Assembly (NCBI RefSeq): GCF_024362695.1
Contig: NC_065419.1
Coordinates: forward strand, 7,316,678-7,380,677
DNA from: Pectinophora gossypiella
Taxonomy: Eukaryota; Arthropoda; Insecta; Lepidoptera; Gelechiidae
Direction of reading: 5' to 3'
DNA length: 64,000 bases
Part shown: positions 21,732-33,080 of the stretch, one piece after another
How positions within the stretch are numbered: the first letter of the stretch is position 1
How the letters are laid out: every line of letters starts with the position of its first letter
Made by a program: the position numbers and the translations under genes
Notes under the pieces: model-generated
The model's input: only the letters and a program-made list of their open reading frames with translations
What the model was told of the DNA's origin: nothing
Database searches by the model: none

Positions 21732-22439
21732 ATTTTCTGTAGAAACTTGTTTCTTACAATGAGATGTACTGCTAATGGCACATGTCCTGTGTATCGTGTT
21801 CGTATCCATCAATTAAGCTAGCCTAGCTAGGTTTCTAAATCAATTAGGAACAACCTAAATCGAGCGAGACGTCCTTATGTATAATAATAGCACTAGTAAT
21901 CTATCAATCCATATATTGATTGATAGACTATATTAGGTACTATTACATTGTATAATAAAAACATTTATTTACTCAGCCTGCATTTGAATGTAAAGCAAAA
22001 ATAGTCTGACATAACTTTGTTTTCAATGGAAAGACAATTTGCGGATACACTGTTATACTAGGTAAGTTATTTCTCCATGGTTAAACAAAAATGTAGCTAT
22101 TTTATTTAGTTAAAAAAAAACCAAAAAGGGCCCGGTGAGACCTGCAGGGCTAATATGCGCAACGTGATAAAATTATCGATCGGTTAAATAAATTTTGTCG
22201 AAATCGATAAGTTTGTTTATTCCCTAATATGCCTGGCACGTGATTTTGTCCGTATTTTGACAGAACGACATGACTTATTTGGGTTCACATATATAAGAGT
22301 TTATATATAGAATCATATATAGGAGTGGGTTCACATAGGAGCATTCAACAAAACGGCATACTTATATCGTCAGAATCGATAAAATGATCGTGACAAAATT
22401 TTATCACGTTGCGCATGTCAGCTCTACTGGCGACGCTCG

Positions 22440-22530
22440 TTTGACCGGGAATTAAATACTGTCGGAGCAAGCTACAGCAATAGCAAAAGATCGTGAGGAG
22501 TGGAAATCTGCTATTCGAGCCGTATATCCC
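22440..22530 (+). mobile_element. LINE ORF2 C-terminal fragment
   Basis: The plus frame reads ATAIAKDREEWKSAIRAVYP and then NRG-stop, a standard LINE C-terminus in Lepidoptera. It is not in frame with any host exon. Confidence 0.55.
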
Positions 22531-22609
22531 AACAGGGGATAAAAGGATTAGAATAAGAGAGTTCATTCGAGCTGTGATCGCGTGCTATCTTTGTTCGTTA
22601 TTGTTTTTT

Positions 22610-22775
22610 ACACTGTTGCGGTTTTCTTTCCACTGGTTGCCTGGAAGAAACTGCTGCTTAGCAATAAGGTCGCCAGATTGTACTGCATCTTTCGTCCATG
22701 TGCGTAAAACTTGTTTTGTATTTTGTATATTGTGTGCAATAAAGTATATTTGTATTTCTTTTCAAATAAAATTAC
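22610..22775 (+). mobile_element. LINE 3' UTR fragment
   Basis: GGTTGCCTGGAAGAAACTGC, GCAATAAGGTCGCC and GTGCAATAAAGTATATTTGT match the minus-strand copy at 8240-8365. The AATAAA is the element's own. Confidence 0.65.
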
Positions 22776-22777
22776 TA

Positions 22778-22823
22778 GGTAAGCGGACCCTGTGAAAAAC
22801 GGGATAATGCTAGGGTGATGATG
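22778..22823 (+). mobile_element. SINE-B 3' end fragment
   Basis: GGTAAGCGGACCCTGTGAAA, CGGGATAATGCTAGGG and a GATGATG tail. This is the 3' end of SINE-B in plus orientation, about 70 bases past the stop of the exon at 22892-23053 in transcription order. Confidence 0.65.
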
Positions 22824-22891
22824 TTTTCAAATGCAATTACTAGGAACACAACATCATTGTTATAAAATGTTTCGCGTTTACATGGTAACGT

Positions 22892-23053
22892 CTAGGAGTT
22901 CTTGAGATGATGTGCGTCGTGGTCGCACCGGCGGAGTACTGCGAAATGCGTCATCTGGAAGGTGTTGGTGGACTTGCAGCCGCGCTCCAGGGTCCCCGTC
23001 ATCGTGTACCCCATGTTGAAGTCCGCCTGTGTCACGTTCGTCGTCAGGTATAG
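22892..23053 (-). CDS. terminal coding exon of an unidentified gene (exon n)
   Basis: Last coding exon of the three-exon minus-strand gene. An acceptor ending TTGTTCCCAG (23063-23054) is followed by 53 codons and TAG at 22894-22892. The peptide starts LYLTTNVTQADFNMGYTMTG, contains ERGCKSTNTFQMTHFAVLRR and CDHDAHHLKNS, and ends there. It opens in phase 0, as the donor of the 25975-26068 exon requires. Codon use is strongly G/C-ending (ACG, GTG, CTG), unlike the AT-rich surroundings. One N-glycosylation sequon (NVT) and two cysteines would suit an extracellular protein, but no hydrophobic anchor follows. I do not recognise the family. No clear AATAAA follows the stop; repeat sequence starts within 70 bases. 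Confidence 0.8.
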   Translation of the reverse strand, partial: LYLTTNVTQADFNMGYTMTGTLERGCKSTNTFQMTHFAVLRRCDHDAHHLKNS

Positions 23054-23264
23054 CTGGGAACAACATTATAAAACATACGTTACTATGTTGTTTGAGGTTT
23101 ACGCGGTTATTTATAAAGAAAAAAGAAGTAAATAAAGTCTTATAAAGTTCGGTGAGTACTTAGATCCTTACGACGGATGTACCTCTGTCTACCCCATTGA
23201 GATATAGCGATGACACGTTGGACGTCCAAATAGGAGATGTCCTTAGAAAAGGTTTAATACGATC

Positions 23265-23415
23265 TACTCTGAACCGGCGTGCGTGTATGAAGCGATTGAT
23301 GTATGTGGAGGAAGCTAGAGAAGTGTGTCAGGATAGAAGCATTGGAATTCTATAGTCTCTAGCTCTCTGCTTACCCCGGTGGGAAATAGACGTGAGTTTA
23401 TGTATGTATGTATGT
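23265..23415 (+). mobile_element. LINE ORF2 C-terminus and tail
   Basis: The plus frame gives RLMYVEEAREVCQDRSIGI, then a frameshift, with TACCCCGGTGGGAAATAGAC, GTGAGTTTATG and a TATG repeat. It is a common lepidopteran LINE end (REVCxDRSxWxSIVSAYP); copies are also at 2395-2525 and 37150-37240. Confidence 0.7.
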
Positions 23416-23454
23416 ACCACAGTCTCACACCTGCATTGTGATTCTCTAAGACAC

Positions 23455-23575
23455 TGTCATCATCATCAATTTAAGAGCCACGCTTTTGTTGGTGCAGCAT
23501 TTTCCCATGCTACTTTTTAGGGAAAAATAGGGCAGTGGTTTCCCTCTTGTCTTCCGCCCCAAGACACTGTCATCA
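23455..23575 (-). mobile_element. LINE-related 3' end fragment
   Basis: Minus-strand GGGAAACCACTGCCCTATTT, AGTAGCATGGGAAAATGC and AAGCGTGGCTCTTAAATTG, ending in ATGATGATG. This is the same tail as 54490-54690 and the end of the LINE at 49555-49945. Confidence 0.6.
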
Positions 23576-23813
23576 GGCATCATTTAAGGAATCGACACCA
23601 AGCACTCTCAGCGCCATGAGCTGAAACTAAAAGGTGAGGTAGTTTTCTTTGATGACATAGACAAGCTTTTATTGCTGAGGCTGAGCGTTAGTCGAGGAGC
23701 GGACGGTGATAAAGTTGCTTTTAGAGGAGTACTTATATCAAAATGCTGTACCGATCAATACAAAACTAACGCATCTTTCTATTGTGTGTTTTTTTTTGTT
23801 AAATCAAAATGGA

Positions 23814-24070
23814 TCGTGTACTAGGTTCAAGATAAATTATGAAATTCTGATTACTAAATAAAGACAGATGTAAAACTAACGAAAAACATTTTCTCTTTTC
23901 TATTTAACTTATTTATGAATTTTAATCAAGAAAAACATAACAATAAGTCCGACATTTTATCACATTTTTCTAAGACATCACCGCGTGCTTTTTCATACAA
24001 ATTCCGTAGTAATTTTGTGTTTTGACGTTTAGTAAAAAGTAACTGATTTAACTAGTTGGAAACTAGCAAT
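23814..24070. repeat. repeat D copy
   Basis: Starts CGTGTACTAGGTTCAAGATA, contains AAATTCTGATTACTAAATAA and AATAAGTCCGACATTTTATC, and ends with ACTAGTTGGAAACTAGCA. Related copies are at 45568-45800 and 48822-49023, with a fragment at 15932-15990. The class is unknown. Confidence 0.65.
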
Positions 24071-24256
24071 TTGTATATTTTTACAAATAATAAATAATAT
24101 AGAGCAGCGTGGTGGAACTCTATTCTCCGGTTGATTCAGGGAGGTCAATGTACGCCCAAAAGTTGGATATATACTTTTTGTCTTTAACTAGTTTTCCTAT
24201 GAGGCAGATAAGCCAATATGTTACTAGCCTATCAATAAGATCAATTAGGCTAATAA

Positions 24257-24380
24257 AATAATCATCATCAGCCGTACGACGCCCACTGCTGGGCATAGGC
24301 CTCCCCCAAGGATCTCCACGACGATCGGTCCTGCGCTGCCCGCATCCAGCGGCTTCCCGCGACCTTCACCAGATCGTCGA
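24257..24380 (-). mobile_element. LINE ORF2 C-terminal fragment, RTE-like
   Basis: The minus-strand frame is DDLVKVAGSRWMRAAQDRSS and then WRSLGEAYAQQWASYG-stop, with an ATG triplet tail. The 23-kb intron therefore holds an antisense-free, same-strand LINE end. It is intact over 40 codons and may be a fairly recent insertion. Confidence 0.75.
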
Positions 24381-24889
24381 AAATAATGACTGATCTTTAA
24401 ATCAGCCTATCTGCACTATAATCTTGCTGCTCCCATAGCTGTCTTAGTTGATTCCGAACAGTGTCCGTGTTCTATTTGTTTTTATTTATCAGTATCAGTG
24501 TTCAGTGTCCGCGTTTTCATACTTAAGGGACATAAAGTATGAAATGTACTTAACTAGAAAAAACTTGTGATACTTGTCTACTTCACCGTGTAAGAGGAAC
24601 AAGTTTTGCAATCTCCATTAATGTAGTCCCCAAAGTAGTTTGTAAAACAATTAATAAATAATGAAGGTAAATTAGAAATGCATTCTCAACAGGAATAATT
24701 TTGTACCAAAATTATTATAATGAGGAAGTGAAGGTGAAATTAAAGACTTATGAATAATTAACACAGAAATAGGTCAGTTAATTACGTCGGAACAAGCTGC
24801 GAGACAGGTTGGAATTCTTGGAAATTGTTAACGCGGTGTGCACGAAACCCCCTTGACCTCCTGCGCTCAATATAGAGCTGAGCAATATA

Positions 24890-24960
24890 GAGTAGAATAG
24901 CGTAGAATACAGTAGCGTAGAGTAAAGTAGCGTAGAGTAGTGTAGAGTAGCGTGTACGTA
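24890..24960. repeat. GTAGAGTAGC-type minisatellite
   Basis: Seven or so imperfect units of AGCGTAGAGTA/TAGAGTAGC spacing lie in 70 bases. It is not the insect TTAGG telomere repeat. Confidence 0.6.
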
Positions 24961-25191
24961 TATGGACGGGCGTGGTTATAAAGTCTACAATATACACAGA
25001 CTTCATAAACAATGGTAGAACACTGGCACAGTTCATATAGGAATGTCGAAAGTTAGTATATAAATATAGTGGTGGGTCAGTTAAATATCAATGAATGAAC
25101 TCACACTGTTGTAAACAATTAAAAGGAAACATACTGAAACTAGTGTCGTGCGCATTGGCAGCCCTTCAGACGTTCTTAGTACCTAAGTTTT

Positions 25192-25415
25192 TATTTTTTT
25201 TGGCGTGACTTCTTGTAGGTTTTCCTCAGACGGCATTAACTACTTGGCTAGACAAGTGGGACAACAGACTTGAAGGTCACCACCTGAGAGGATTATAGAA
25301 TCTTGACTTTTAATAAGGCAAAGGAGGTTTCATGACGAGTGGGTGGAGCGTAAGCACCTATACTATACATCTCTGCCTACCCCTTCGGGGATATGGGCGT
25401 GATGCTATGTTATGA
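25192..25415 (-). repeat. element R tail fragment plus repeat F fragment
   Basis: 25192-25262 is the minus-strand 3' end of element R (ACTTGTCTAGCCAAGTAGTT to a poly(A)). 25345-25415 carries, on the minus strand, ATAACATAGCATCACGCCC and ATCCCCGAAGGGGTAGGCAG, as in repeat F at 39010-39185 and 61745-61905. Confidence 0.6.
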
Positions 25416-25477
25416 CTTTTTATAAGTGTTCTTGGATAATTCTACATAGAAAATTTACGAATTTTAATTTCTGTTTT

Positions 25478-25790
25478 GACCCGATTACTCTAGCCATAGA
25501 GGCAGCCAATCAGCTCGCGACACCAAACACTTCAGGACTCCGATACCGACCCCGCCGGCGTGGTCTACGATTTCCCTCAATCAGCGCTTATCGCTATCGA
25601 CCCACTAGGGTCGATTAATTCTTTCAAATATTTTTCCTCTCAGATGACGCCCTGAGCCGAGGTTCGCGCCCAACTGGGCACCCTCAGACCTGTTGTCTTA
25701 AACGTTGTACCGGGTGAGAGCCTTCAGCGCTCCCCGTTTGTCCGGCCAAGTAGTTAATGCCATCTGCGGCAAATCTACATCATTTCTGTT
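25478..25790 (+). mobile_element. element R copy with coding end
   Basis: The frame PITLAIEAANQLATPNTSG continues RYRPRRRGLRFPSISAYRY to PTRVD-stop at 25618. The shared 3' UTR (CGAGGTTCGCGCCCAACTGG, CCGGGTGAGAGCC, GTCCGGCCAAGTAGTTAATG) follows. The A tail is lost. It has the same peptide end as the copy at 31090-31401. Confidence 0.75.
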
Positions 25791-25974
25791 ACGATTGGCT
25801 ACACTCTGTTTGTCAACGACCTCCCTCAAATTTCAAATATAACATACGTCCAAAAAGCCAGAGAAAGAAAACTTGATAAGCAAAAAGATTGCGCTGCAGC
25901 AAAATTACGCTGCAGTAGGTACCAGTTTTAATGTAAGTGTGAGTGAGTACAGTATAATGATAATAAGTGTTTAC

Positions 25975-26068
25975 CTTAAAATCAGCATCAGCGCCGAGGT
26001 GTTTGAAGGTGCCCACGATGTGCACTGCGTTGCCGCCGCTCACCACCATCTTCGCGTGCGTACTGTGT
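25975..26068 (-). CDS. internal coding exon of the unidentified gene (exon n-1)
   Basis: 94-bp exon. The acceptor TTTTGTCCAG lies at 26078-26069 and the donor AAG/GTAAAC at 25975/25974. The first base completes the AG-A codon begun in the 36901-37019 exon, and 31 codons follow: HSTHAKMVVSGGNAVHIVGT and FKHLGADADFK. The exon ends in phase 0, matching the 23053 exon. The acceptor, donor and phase on both sides agree, which is strong evidence for a real spliced gene. GGNAVHIVGTF looks like a conserved beta-strand core, but I cannot assign a family. Confidence 0.85.
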
Positions 26069-28493
26069 CTGGACAAAATAAAAAAAAATATATAGGTATG
26101 ACATTATTTTCTTATGATTATATGTACATCATCATCGTGTCGGTGGGGCGCACGTGAAGAATTTCCATTGTGCTATGACATGGGGCTCTTTAAAAATGCA
26201 TTCGGGCCTCTCTTAGGCCGGCGACGTATAGACAGCACTTTTGTTGTTGCAAATATCAACACCCATGAAGTGGCGCATCTGATCGTATACACGTTTGTCT
26301 TCTTACACGTACATACGTAAACAACCTAGATACGTCCTACTGCTGGGCCAGGCCTCCCCTCAATGTAAAATTCTCAATCTGTCTTTTTATAATTAAAAAC
26401 AAAATCCCCATTACCTTTTATTATAGCAAATCGAATTATAGAAACAGAACTATTGAGAAAGTCTATGTTATCGGCAGCTAGTGTTCAAAATTACATACCT
26501 ATAAACAAATCTATCTAAACTGCAGGGTAAGTACCTATCGGTAAAGTTTGATTGGTTTGTACTGTCCATGTATGGTCTGATAAAATATAGAAACTTGAGT
26601 AAACTCGACAAGTTCATGCAACTCAATATTATCGGATGAAGGCAATATCGCGGAGATACTCAATGGCTTAAAAACTTTATACTCGTACGGATGCATTCTA
26701 AAAACAACTCCTTTTTAAGTAGTTTCAGTTACGTATAAATACTACATTCAAGTGTAGAATAAGAGTAAACATAACATAACGTGAACTGCCTAGAGGCATA
26801 TATTATACCTAATATACCTATCCACATCCCACAGCTAAGCACAGGCCAATACATTATTGAAACTTGTATTTACATTACTTACATTTTATCCTACTTAAAC
26901 CCAAATTATTGCTTGAATTACCTACTTAATAAGGCCGTATATTTGTATTGAAGTGTATATTATATATTTTTTTATATATCTCTTCTGGAAATGATACTTT
27001 CAGAAATTTTCATTGTTTTAGGTATTTCTTTTTGTAATTGAGGTTAATTACGAAAAACATCGTAATAAGTTATCATGAACGCTGCACTTTGAAACCCTGG
27101 TAAAGCTATGAAAACTGATTTCGCGAAGTTATGCGGCGCAAACCGGCGGTCAGTGAAAATAAAGTGAGTTGCAGAGTTGCTCTAGCCCGCGGCAAATTGT
27201 TTGTAAAGCCACAAGAACTCTATACCTGGGTATATCACCATTACCGGATACCCAGACATGGAAGAATTGCGACAAAAACGCACTTTAGAGACGTGACAGC
27301 TACCGCTGCTAATGGGCTGCCTAGCTGTCTTCTTATTTCAAAATTGTTAGGTATTTTAAATTATAAAATTAATAAGCATAAATATTATAAACATATTCAA
27401 AATATACTTGGAAAAATGCTGAAATTATTTTATTGTAGACTTGAAAATGTATTTGGAATGCGTATTTCTTTGTCTCATTTTAATTAATGTAAAATATTTA
27501 TTTCTTTTTTGTAATTCCTTAATAACATTTACAAACTTTATTCACATGTCTACTAGACACTCGTACGAGTAATGAACTCACCTCGTTAATTACATTGTCG
27601 AAATTAAAGTAAGTAAATATTTATTCTCCAAAACGAGGGAAAACATTTTAAACATTTTATTTTTAGAACTCATTCGATGTTTCCCAACAGAAATAAAATG
27701 TCACAGCCATTGCGGGGAGACGAACTCATCCCGTTTTTTCTTCAATGCGCATGTTCTCAGGCTACATTGGGAGTCCAGACACGTATACCAGTTTGTAGGG
27801 CGCGAGCCTCTTGCCCTAACTGCCGGCGGAATGGCCCCACTCCGTTATAGCCCAAACATTCACGTCCTGCCCCCTACTACTTCGCGAACAAATTAAAAAC
27901 ATTTATGCGTACTTTTACACTACATAGTAGAACATAATCGTTGTGTTTAAACGGTCGAACGGTCTTCGATGGGTAAATAAACGCGGCCTGAAAAGGTTGG
28001 TTACCCGGGGAATTGGTATTTTGTGGAATTATTCAAGTTGTATTTTTTTTCTCCTGTTTATTATTATTAGTGTTTTAATAATGTGTTGATTTTTCAGAGA
28101 AAATGTATTTTATGTGTACTTTTAGTAACTATAAAGGAAACCTATAATGCTATTTACAGTGTAGCGAGCTTTATGTACTCTTAAAGCAGCTTCATTAGCA
28201 TTATACAATAATCCTTATATTTAGTTAAACAACTAAATAGAGCCCTATTATTGTACCAAAATTATCTATTCTCACATAAATATTCTTCCCGAACCAAAAT
28301 TCGTAGATTTTAGACATTCCAGTAACTAAAACAAGTAACTATCGTAGATAAAGAAAATTGAGTGAGTCGCAGTAGAGTTGTGCAAATTCAATAGGTACTA
28401 CTAAAACACATACATACATAAGCTAATGCCCGTTACTTTTAATCGGGTGGACAGAGACACAAGTAAGGAATTAGAAGACAACTTGCAGTTACC
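26069..28493 (-). other. intron sequence, mostly featureless
   Basis: First part of a 10.8-kb intron (36900-26069). It contains a tail shard at 26316-26360 and an unassigned 118-codon plus-strand open frame at 27131-27487. A GC-richer stretch at 27700-27890 resembles no repeat here. Confidence 0.4.
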
Positions 28494-28640
28494 GGGGTTA
28501 AAAAGGCCACATTGAAGCAATTCATCTAAAAAGCAATATTACTATTTGACATTTGTCCATATAAAAATATCGCAAGTCCACAAATGCCAAATAGCAATAT
28601 TACTTTTTAGATAAATTGCTTCAATGTGGCCTATTGCCCC
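28494..28640. mobile_element. MITE-P copy
   Basis: GGGGTTAAAAAGGCCACATT on the left, AATGTGGCCTATTGCCCC on the right, and a palindromic body. The right terminus is mutated. Confidence 0.8.
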
Positions 28641-29425
28641 AAGCCCATATAATCATATTAGAAAGAACAAGGCTTTTGATAAGCAGCAGCTAGTCTAGTA
28701 TACGCCTAGTGAAAATAGAAATAAGAGCTAGAAAGAGATCTCCCAGTGTTATCATGAAATACGAGACATTTAGGCAAAATAGTGGGGCGGGAGGCAATAA
28801 TCGTTAACGTAACGGCCGCCGTTTAGCCGCGTCCAGGATTCGACGTTTTTCCAAGCGGAATCCTTTTTAATACCTCCCTTTTACAGGAGAAACTTTAATA
28901 CTGCGAGTTTAGGAGACTTCAGTACCAGCTGGACTTCTGGTACAATGTTACATTTTGTAACTTTCTATTCGATTGGAATGTAATCGAAGTTTTTTTATGT
29001 AACGATTTTTTACAAGCTATTATTATCTAATCTTAAGCATTTGCGAAACCTAAACTGGATTATTTTATAATTATCACGAGTAAGATCCAACTTATACAAC
29101 TTTTACTGCCATATATGTACCACATTTTTTGCAATAAACGAATTTGAATATGAATTTATCGTCGGTTACTACTTACTGATATAGGTATGTAAGTTTTCTT
29201 TTTTAATCTATTATTTTATAGAGGGTTTTTTTTCTATACAGATTATGCCACCCTCATAGTTCTTACAATATTATAGATTTAACCTTTGTTTTTCCGCTAT
29301 CTTAAATAGCTTATAAAGTGCCTTAGCGTTGTCCGAAGTAGGGGAGGCCAAGACACTATAACCAACCAACCTCGCAGTTGTAATTGGTTGACATAAAAAA
29401 AAAATCTCAGCTTCATTCTGAGTAC
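28641..29425. other. intron sequence
   Basis: 28760-28930 is GC-richer and single-copy in this window. 29095-29150 looks like a LINE tail (TGCAATAAACGAATTTGAAT). No gene. Confidence 0.35.
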
Positions 29426-29541
29426 GTAAGTACGTATTAGTTACATGAGCCATGTCAGAGGCTTTTGGCGGATCAATAATAACGCTGACACCAGGGTTGA
29501 TGAGGTTGATCATCTACCTCACAACCCAGACTATAGAAGAG
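29426..29541 (+). mobile_element. SINE-A 3' part
   Basis: Only the last third remains: GAGCCATGTCAGAGGC, CTGACACCAGGGTTGATGAG and the ATAGAAGAG tail. Confidence 0.75.
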
Positions 29542-30903
29542 AAGCTGATAACATTGTTGTTTTCTGACGACGTGTATTTTTACACACAAGTAGTAAGTCA
29601 CAACTTTAAAATAGATTATGAAGTCGACGACTATCACGTACAAGGTAGGAAATACATGAGGCTCGTAAATAAAGTATTCTGGGTCGTGCATTAGAGGTGT
29701 TGGAGTAATAAATAGCCTTCATTCGTGTTAAGCTGGGCGCCATTTTTATTTCCCGCACGTCTGAGATCGCAGATAGCGGCGCCATCTAGTTCTTCCGGGC
29801 TTGGAGATTACGAGAAAAATGCACTTGTTCCTTTTTTTTTTAGATCCGGTGTGATACCCCCGAATTATTTAGACATGTGAATAAAGCACAACATACAACA
29901 TGAAAATATAATAAAAAATATAGAATATAATTTTGCTACTATGTTACATTGTCCATAGCAGTTCGATACAGTTTTTTTTTTTTAAAGATTTAAACGTATT
30001 TTCACGTCTTATTCTCAGATAGACCGCAACAGCAGAAAACAATTTATGTATTTTAGGAAATGCTTATCATTTAATCCTATTTTTAAGGGATTAAAATCAC
30101 TTTGTGACACTGCAGAACGCAATATTAGTATTTTAATAAGTCTTCCTATAAATGGAATATCATTTAGTCCGATTTTTTGGATGCTCAGATTTGTATTTGA
30201 GTTTGCGTTTATAAACTCAAGTTGGATGTGTGTTCACACACAGTGGATTTACTCAGCTCGTGGTAACCATTTCGGACGTTTCTAACGTTTTGAGAGCTTA
30301 CATTCGACCATAGACAGGGCCGGAGTTCCTAACTCGGCGTGAGGGGTTTAGCGGTGTTATTTTTATTGTTTTGTTAATTTTTCGTTATATTCAATAATAA
30401 TAATAATAAAAAACTAGTTTTGAAAGGGGTGGGGGGGGCCCTTCTAGGTATAGTGGTACTATACGGATCGAACAATTCATACAATACAAAATATATTAGA
30501 TGAATAGCGACAAACTATCATCTATAAAGGATTTTTTTGTCTTCATAGCAACTTTCTCACAGAGAAAAATAACTCAAAAATAATTCTGACTCGGACGCTA
30601 CTTGAACCCTCAGCTCTTGTCAAGCCGGGACGAGCGTGTCAACCATTACACCACCGGGTTCTCCTCCTGTCGATGCGAAATTAATTGCATGGTTAACAAG
30701 AGCTGCGGAATCAAGACCCGTCTGAGTCACAAATTTTTTCGATTCAATTTTCTCTTTATCACGTATAAATACTTGTATAAGTAACAACACGAAAGATGGT
30801 TTAGCAAATTTATATAAGGACAAAATCACAAGCTACCAGAAGAAATATTGCAGCTACTCTTGCTGTTCTAAGATGGGTACAATGAATCAAAGGATCTTTT
30901 TTA
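29542..30903. other. intron sequence
   Basis: Open frames of 60-80 codons lack signals. 29730-29830 and 30300-30450 are moderately GC-rich and repeat-like (an AATAATAATAAT run and a G-homopolymer). 30600-30660 contains an old tRNA-like segment in reverse. Confidence 0.35.
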
Positions 30904-31430
30904 TTTTTTTTTTTTTTGACGTGACTTATTGTAGATTTGCCGCAGATGGCATTAACTACTTGGCCGGACAAATGGGGAGCGCTGAAGGCTCTCACCCGGT
31001 ACAACGTTTAAGACAACAGGCCTGAGGGTGCCCAGTTGGGCGCGAACCTCGGCTCAGGGCGTCGTCTGAGAGGAAAATATTTGAAAGAATTAATCGACCC
31101 TAGTGGGTCGATAGCGATAAGCGCTGAATGAGGGAAATCGTCGACCACGCCGGCGGGGTCGATATCGGGGACCTGAAGTGTTTGGTGTCGCGAGCTGATT
31201 GGCTGCCTCTATGGCTAGAGTAATCGGGTCGTCGGGATCGTATATTACGTCCTTCGGACGCCGATACTTTTCAGTACCGTCCCTAAGCGGAATGTACTCG
31301 GAAGCCGCAACTACCAGGGGATAATCAAAGGATCCCAACCTATCGCTCATGCTGTTAGTCCATAATGTTGGGGAGAGCATACTTTCTAAGTCAGTTTTCA
31401 TGACTTTCCCGAGATAATATGCCTTAAGGA
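30904..31430 (-). mobile_element. element R, longest copy
   Basis: The plus-strand T run at 30904-30917 is the A tail of a minus-strand retroelement. The open frame 31401-31090 (MKTDLESMLSPTLWTNSMSD, then LGSFDYPLVVAASEYIPLRD and onward to PTRVD-stop) is followed by a 3' UTR of about 170 bases. Copies share this exact 3' end but start at different points, as LINEs do. No reverse transcriptase or endonuclease motif is in the visible part, so the family is unknown. Confidence 0.7.
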
Positions 31431-31650
31431 AGAATATAGTTTGTACTATAGGTGTAGTACCTTACAACGGCCCTGGCAGTAATGGCGGCCCAGTGGACAG
31501 AGAGGGACTTGTACTCCGTCCATATAACAATACTACCATGCGGTTATAACTCGCGGTTAACATCCATTAACATTGGTTTCTATAGCTTAGAAGTACGACG
31601 AATACTGGACACTGTACTAATATTTCTCGTGTTGGCAATACGTGAAATAT

Positions 31651-31879
31651 ACAGTGTTAGTGACATCGTAACGAATACTAGGGGGGATGAGTCAAACCAC
31701 GATTCTGAGTTAATATCAAGTAGAATATTCCGCTGCAAAATGAATGTTTTTTTTTTAGTATATTTAAATTATTTTCAATTCTATACTTTTGCGATGGAAA
31801 ATTCCACTTGATATTAACTCAGAATAAAGAGATGAATCATCCCTCAAAGTTTTCGTTACGATATCATTAACACCCTGTA
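31651..31879. mobile_element. MITE-T, complete
   Basis: 229 bp from ACAGTGTTAGTGACATCG to CATTAACACCCTGTA, flanked by TAT-like sequence. The arms carry GATTCTGAGTTAATATCAAG and its inverse. The centre is T-rich. Confidence 0.85.
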
Positions 31880-32559
31880 TTTCGTTCATGTTGAATTGCC
31901 ACAAGGACTATAAATCTAATATTATTTTGTACAAAGTTTACTTTAATAAAGTAGACAGTCACTAAGAAACAACTTCAACTCCTAGATAAAGAAAAATATT
32001 TTATGAGGTTGAAATGAAATGAAATTCTTTTTTCTTGTCGCGAATAACAGGTAATCAAGCTGGTAGCAGCTAGTGCTGGTAATAAATATAAATAAATGTA
32101 CAAACAAGAGACTTCAGCTAAATATAATTTTATAGAAATAAGATCGTTTGTTTGTTTTGTGTGTAATGAACTTGTTTTTATGTCTTTGTTTTTATTTAAC
32201 AGTTTATTGTACAAATATACTTCATTACTTACATCAATTGAAAAATTACAAAAGTAAATGAGGCTTTTCTACGAATATCTCGTAAATGTTAAACGTTCAT
32301 CCTTTCAACATTCATACTTTTTGGTTCTAATTGTAGATTTGCTACATATGTCATTAACTACTTGGTCGGACAAATGGAAGGCACTGAGGGTTTCCACCCA
32401 TTACAAAAATGTAACAACGTATGTACCCTATCCATATTATATTCTCTCTCCTTCTCTTAATAAACAGGACAGCGATCTTTTTTATTAAGTATTCATCTTA
32501 TAAGCGAGTGTTTATCGACGAATACTGTAGACGAATTTTTAAATGATAAATTTTAATTT
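31880..32559. other. intron sequence with a weak element R shard
   Basis: 32337-32410 matches the element R 3' region loosely in minus sense (GTAGATTTGCTACATATGTC and onward). The rest is AT-rich and empty. Confidence 0.4.
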
Positions 32560-32665
32560 CGAGGACACACTTCCTCTCTTCCCTTCAACGTTGCTGTGCC
32601 CACTAGGGTCCATGTAACACCCCATTGTACTACATGGAATGCAATAAATAATTGAGTATGAGTAA
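32560..32665 (+). mobile_element. LINE 3' tail
   Basis: TTCCCTTCAACGTTGCTGTG, CATGTAACACCCCATTG and TACATGGAATGCAATAAATA. Same family as the insertion at 14941-15130, opposite orientation. Confidence 0.65.
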
Positions 32666-32689
32666 TATCGCCGTCGTCTTAAGCCTCGT

Positions 32690-33080
32690 CACACCCCGGA
32701 CACTTCATTCTAAACACCTCGTTTTACACAGATCCTAAATATTGACGGTATCGTACACGCGCATCTACGTATTTCTGTAACGTCTGACGCCCATACGATT
32801 GAAGACTAAAGTAAGACCGAGGGGGTGAGTTAAATAAACCTAAGCTCGGCCGCTGGTGGGGAGCGGTAGCCGTTCTATAGGTAGTATTATTCCTTATTCT
32901 ATGGCCACGTGTTAAATATTAAGACGGCACTATCTCGGGTCCTTCCGGCCGTTACTCACAAAGTCACCTGAGCAGCGGTTAATTGCCCCGTTGCGTCCGC
33001 CATGATGAACCGTTTCCGCTACAACGCTCATTTCGTGGCCCGCCACCGGCGAAAACCAAATTATGCATGGCTTTTCTAGG
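32690..33080. promoter_or_regulatory. GC-richer single-copy block in the 10.8-kb intron
   Basis: CpG-containing sequence with ACGGCACTATCTCGGGTCC, GCGGTTAATTGCCCCGTTG and GGCCCGCCACCGGCG, without an open frame of exon size. It stands out from the repeat-filled intron. An intronic enhancer is a possibility, inferred from composition only. Confidence 0.3.

Larger units (their letters stand above)
23054..25974 (-). other. intron of the unidentified gene, filled with repeats
   Basis: 2.9-kb intron with donor AAG/GTAAAC at 25974 and acceptor CCCAG at 23054. It holds LINE ends, repeat D and element R fragments, listed separately. No extra exon was found inside. Confidence 0.7.

Noticed and set aside
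24890..24960. Telomere-like repeat
   Set aside because: Units are GTAGAGTAGC variants, not TTAGG.
27131..27487. 118-codon plus-strand open frame
   Set aside because: No acceptor, donor, poly(A) signal or motif; the second half is AT-rich low-information sequence.
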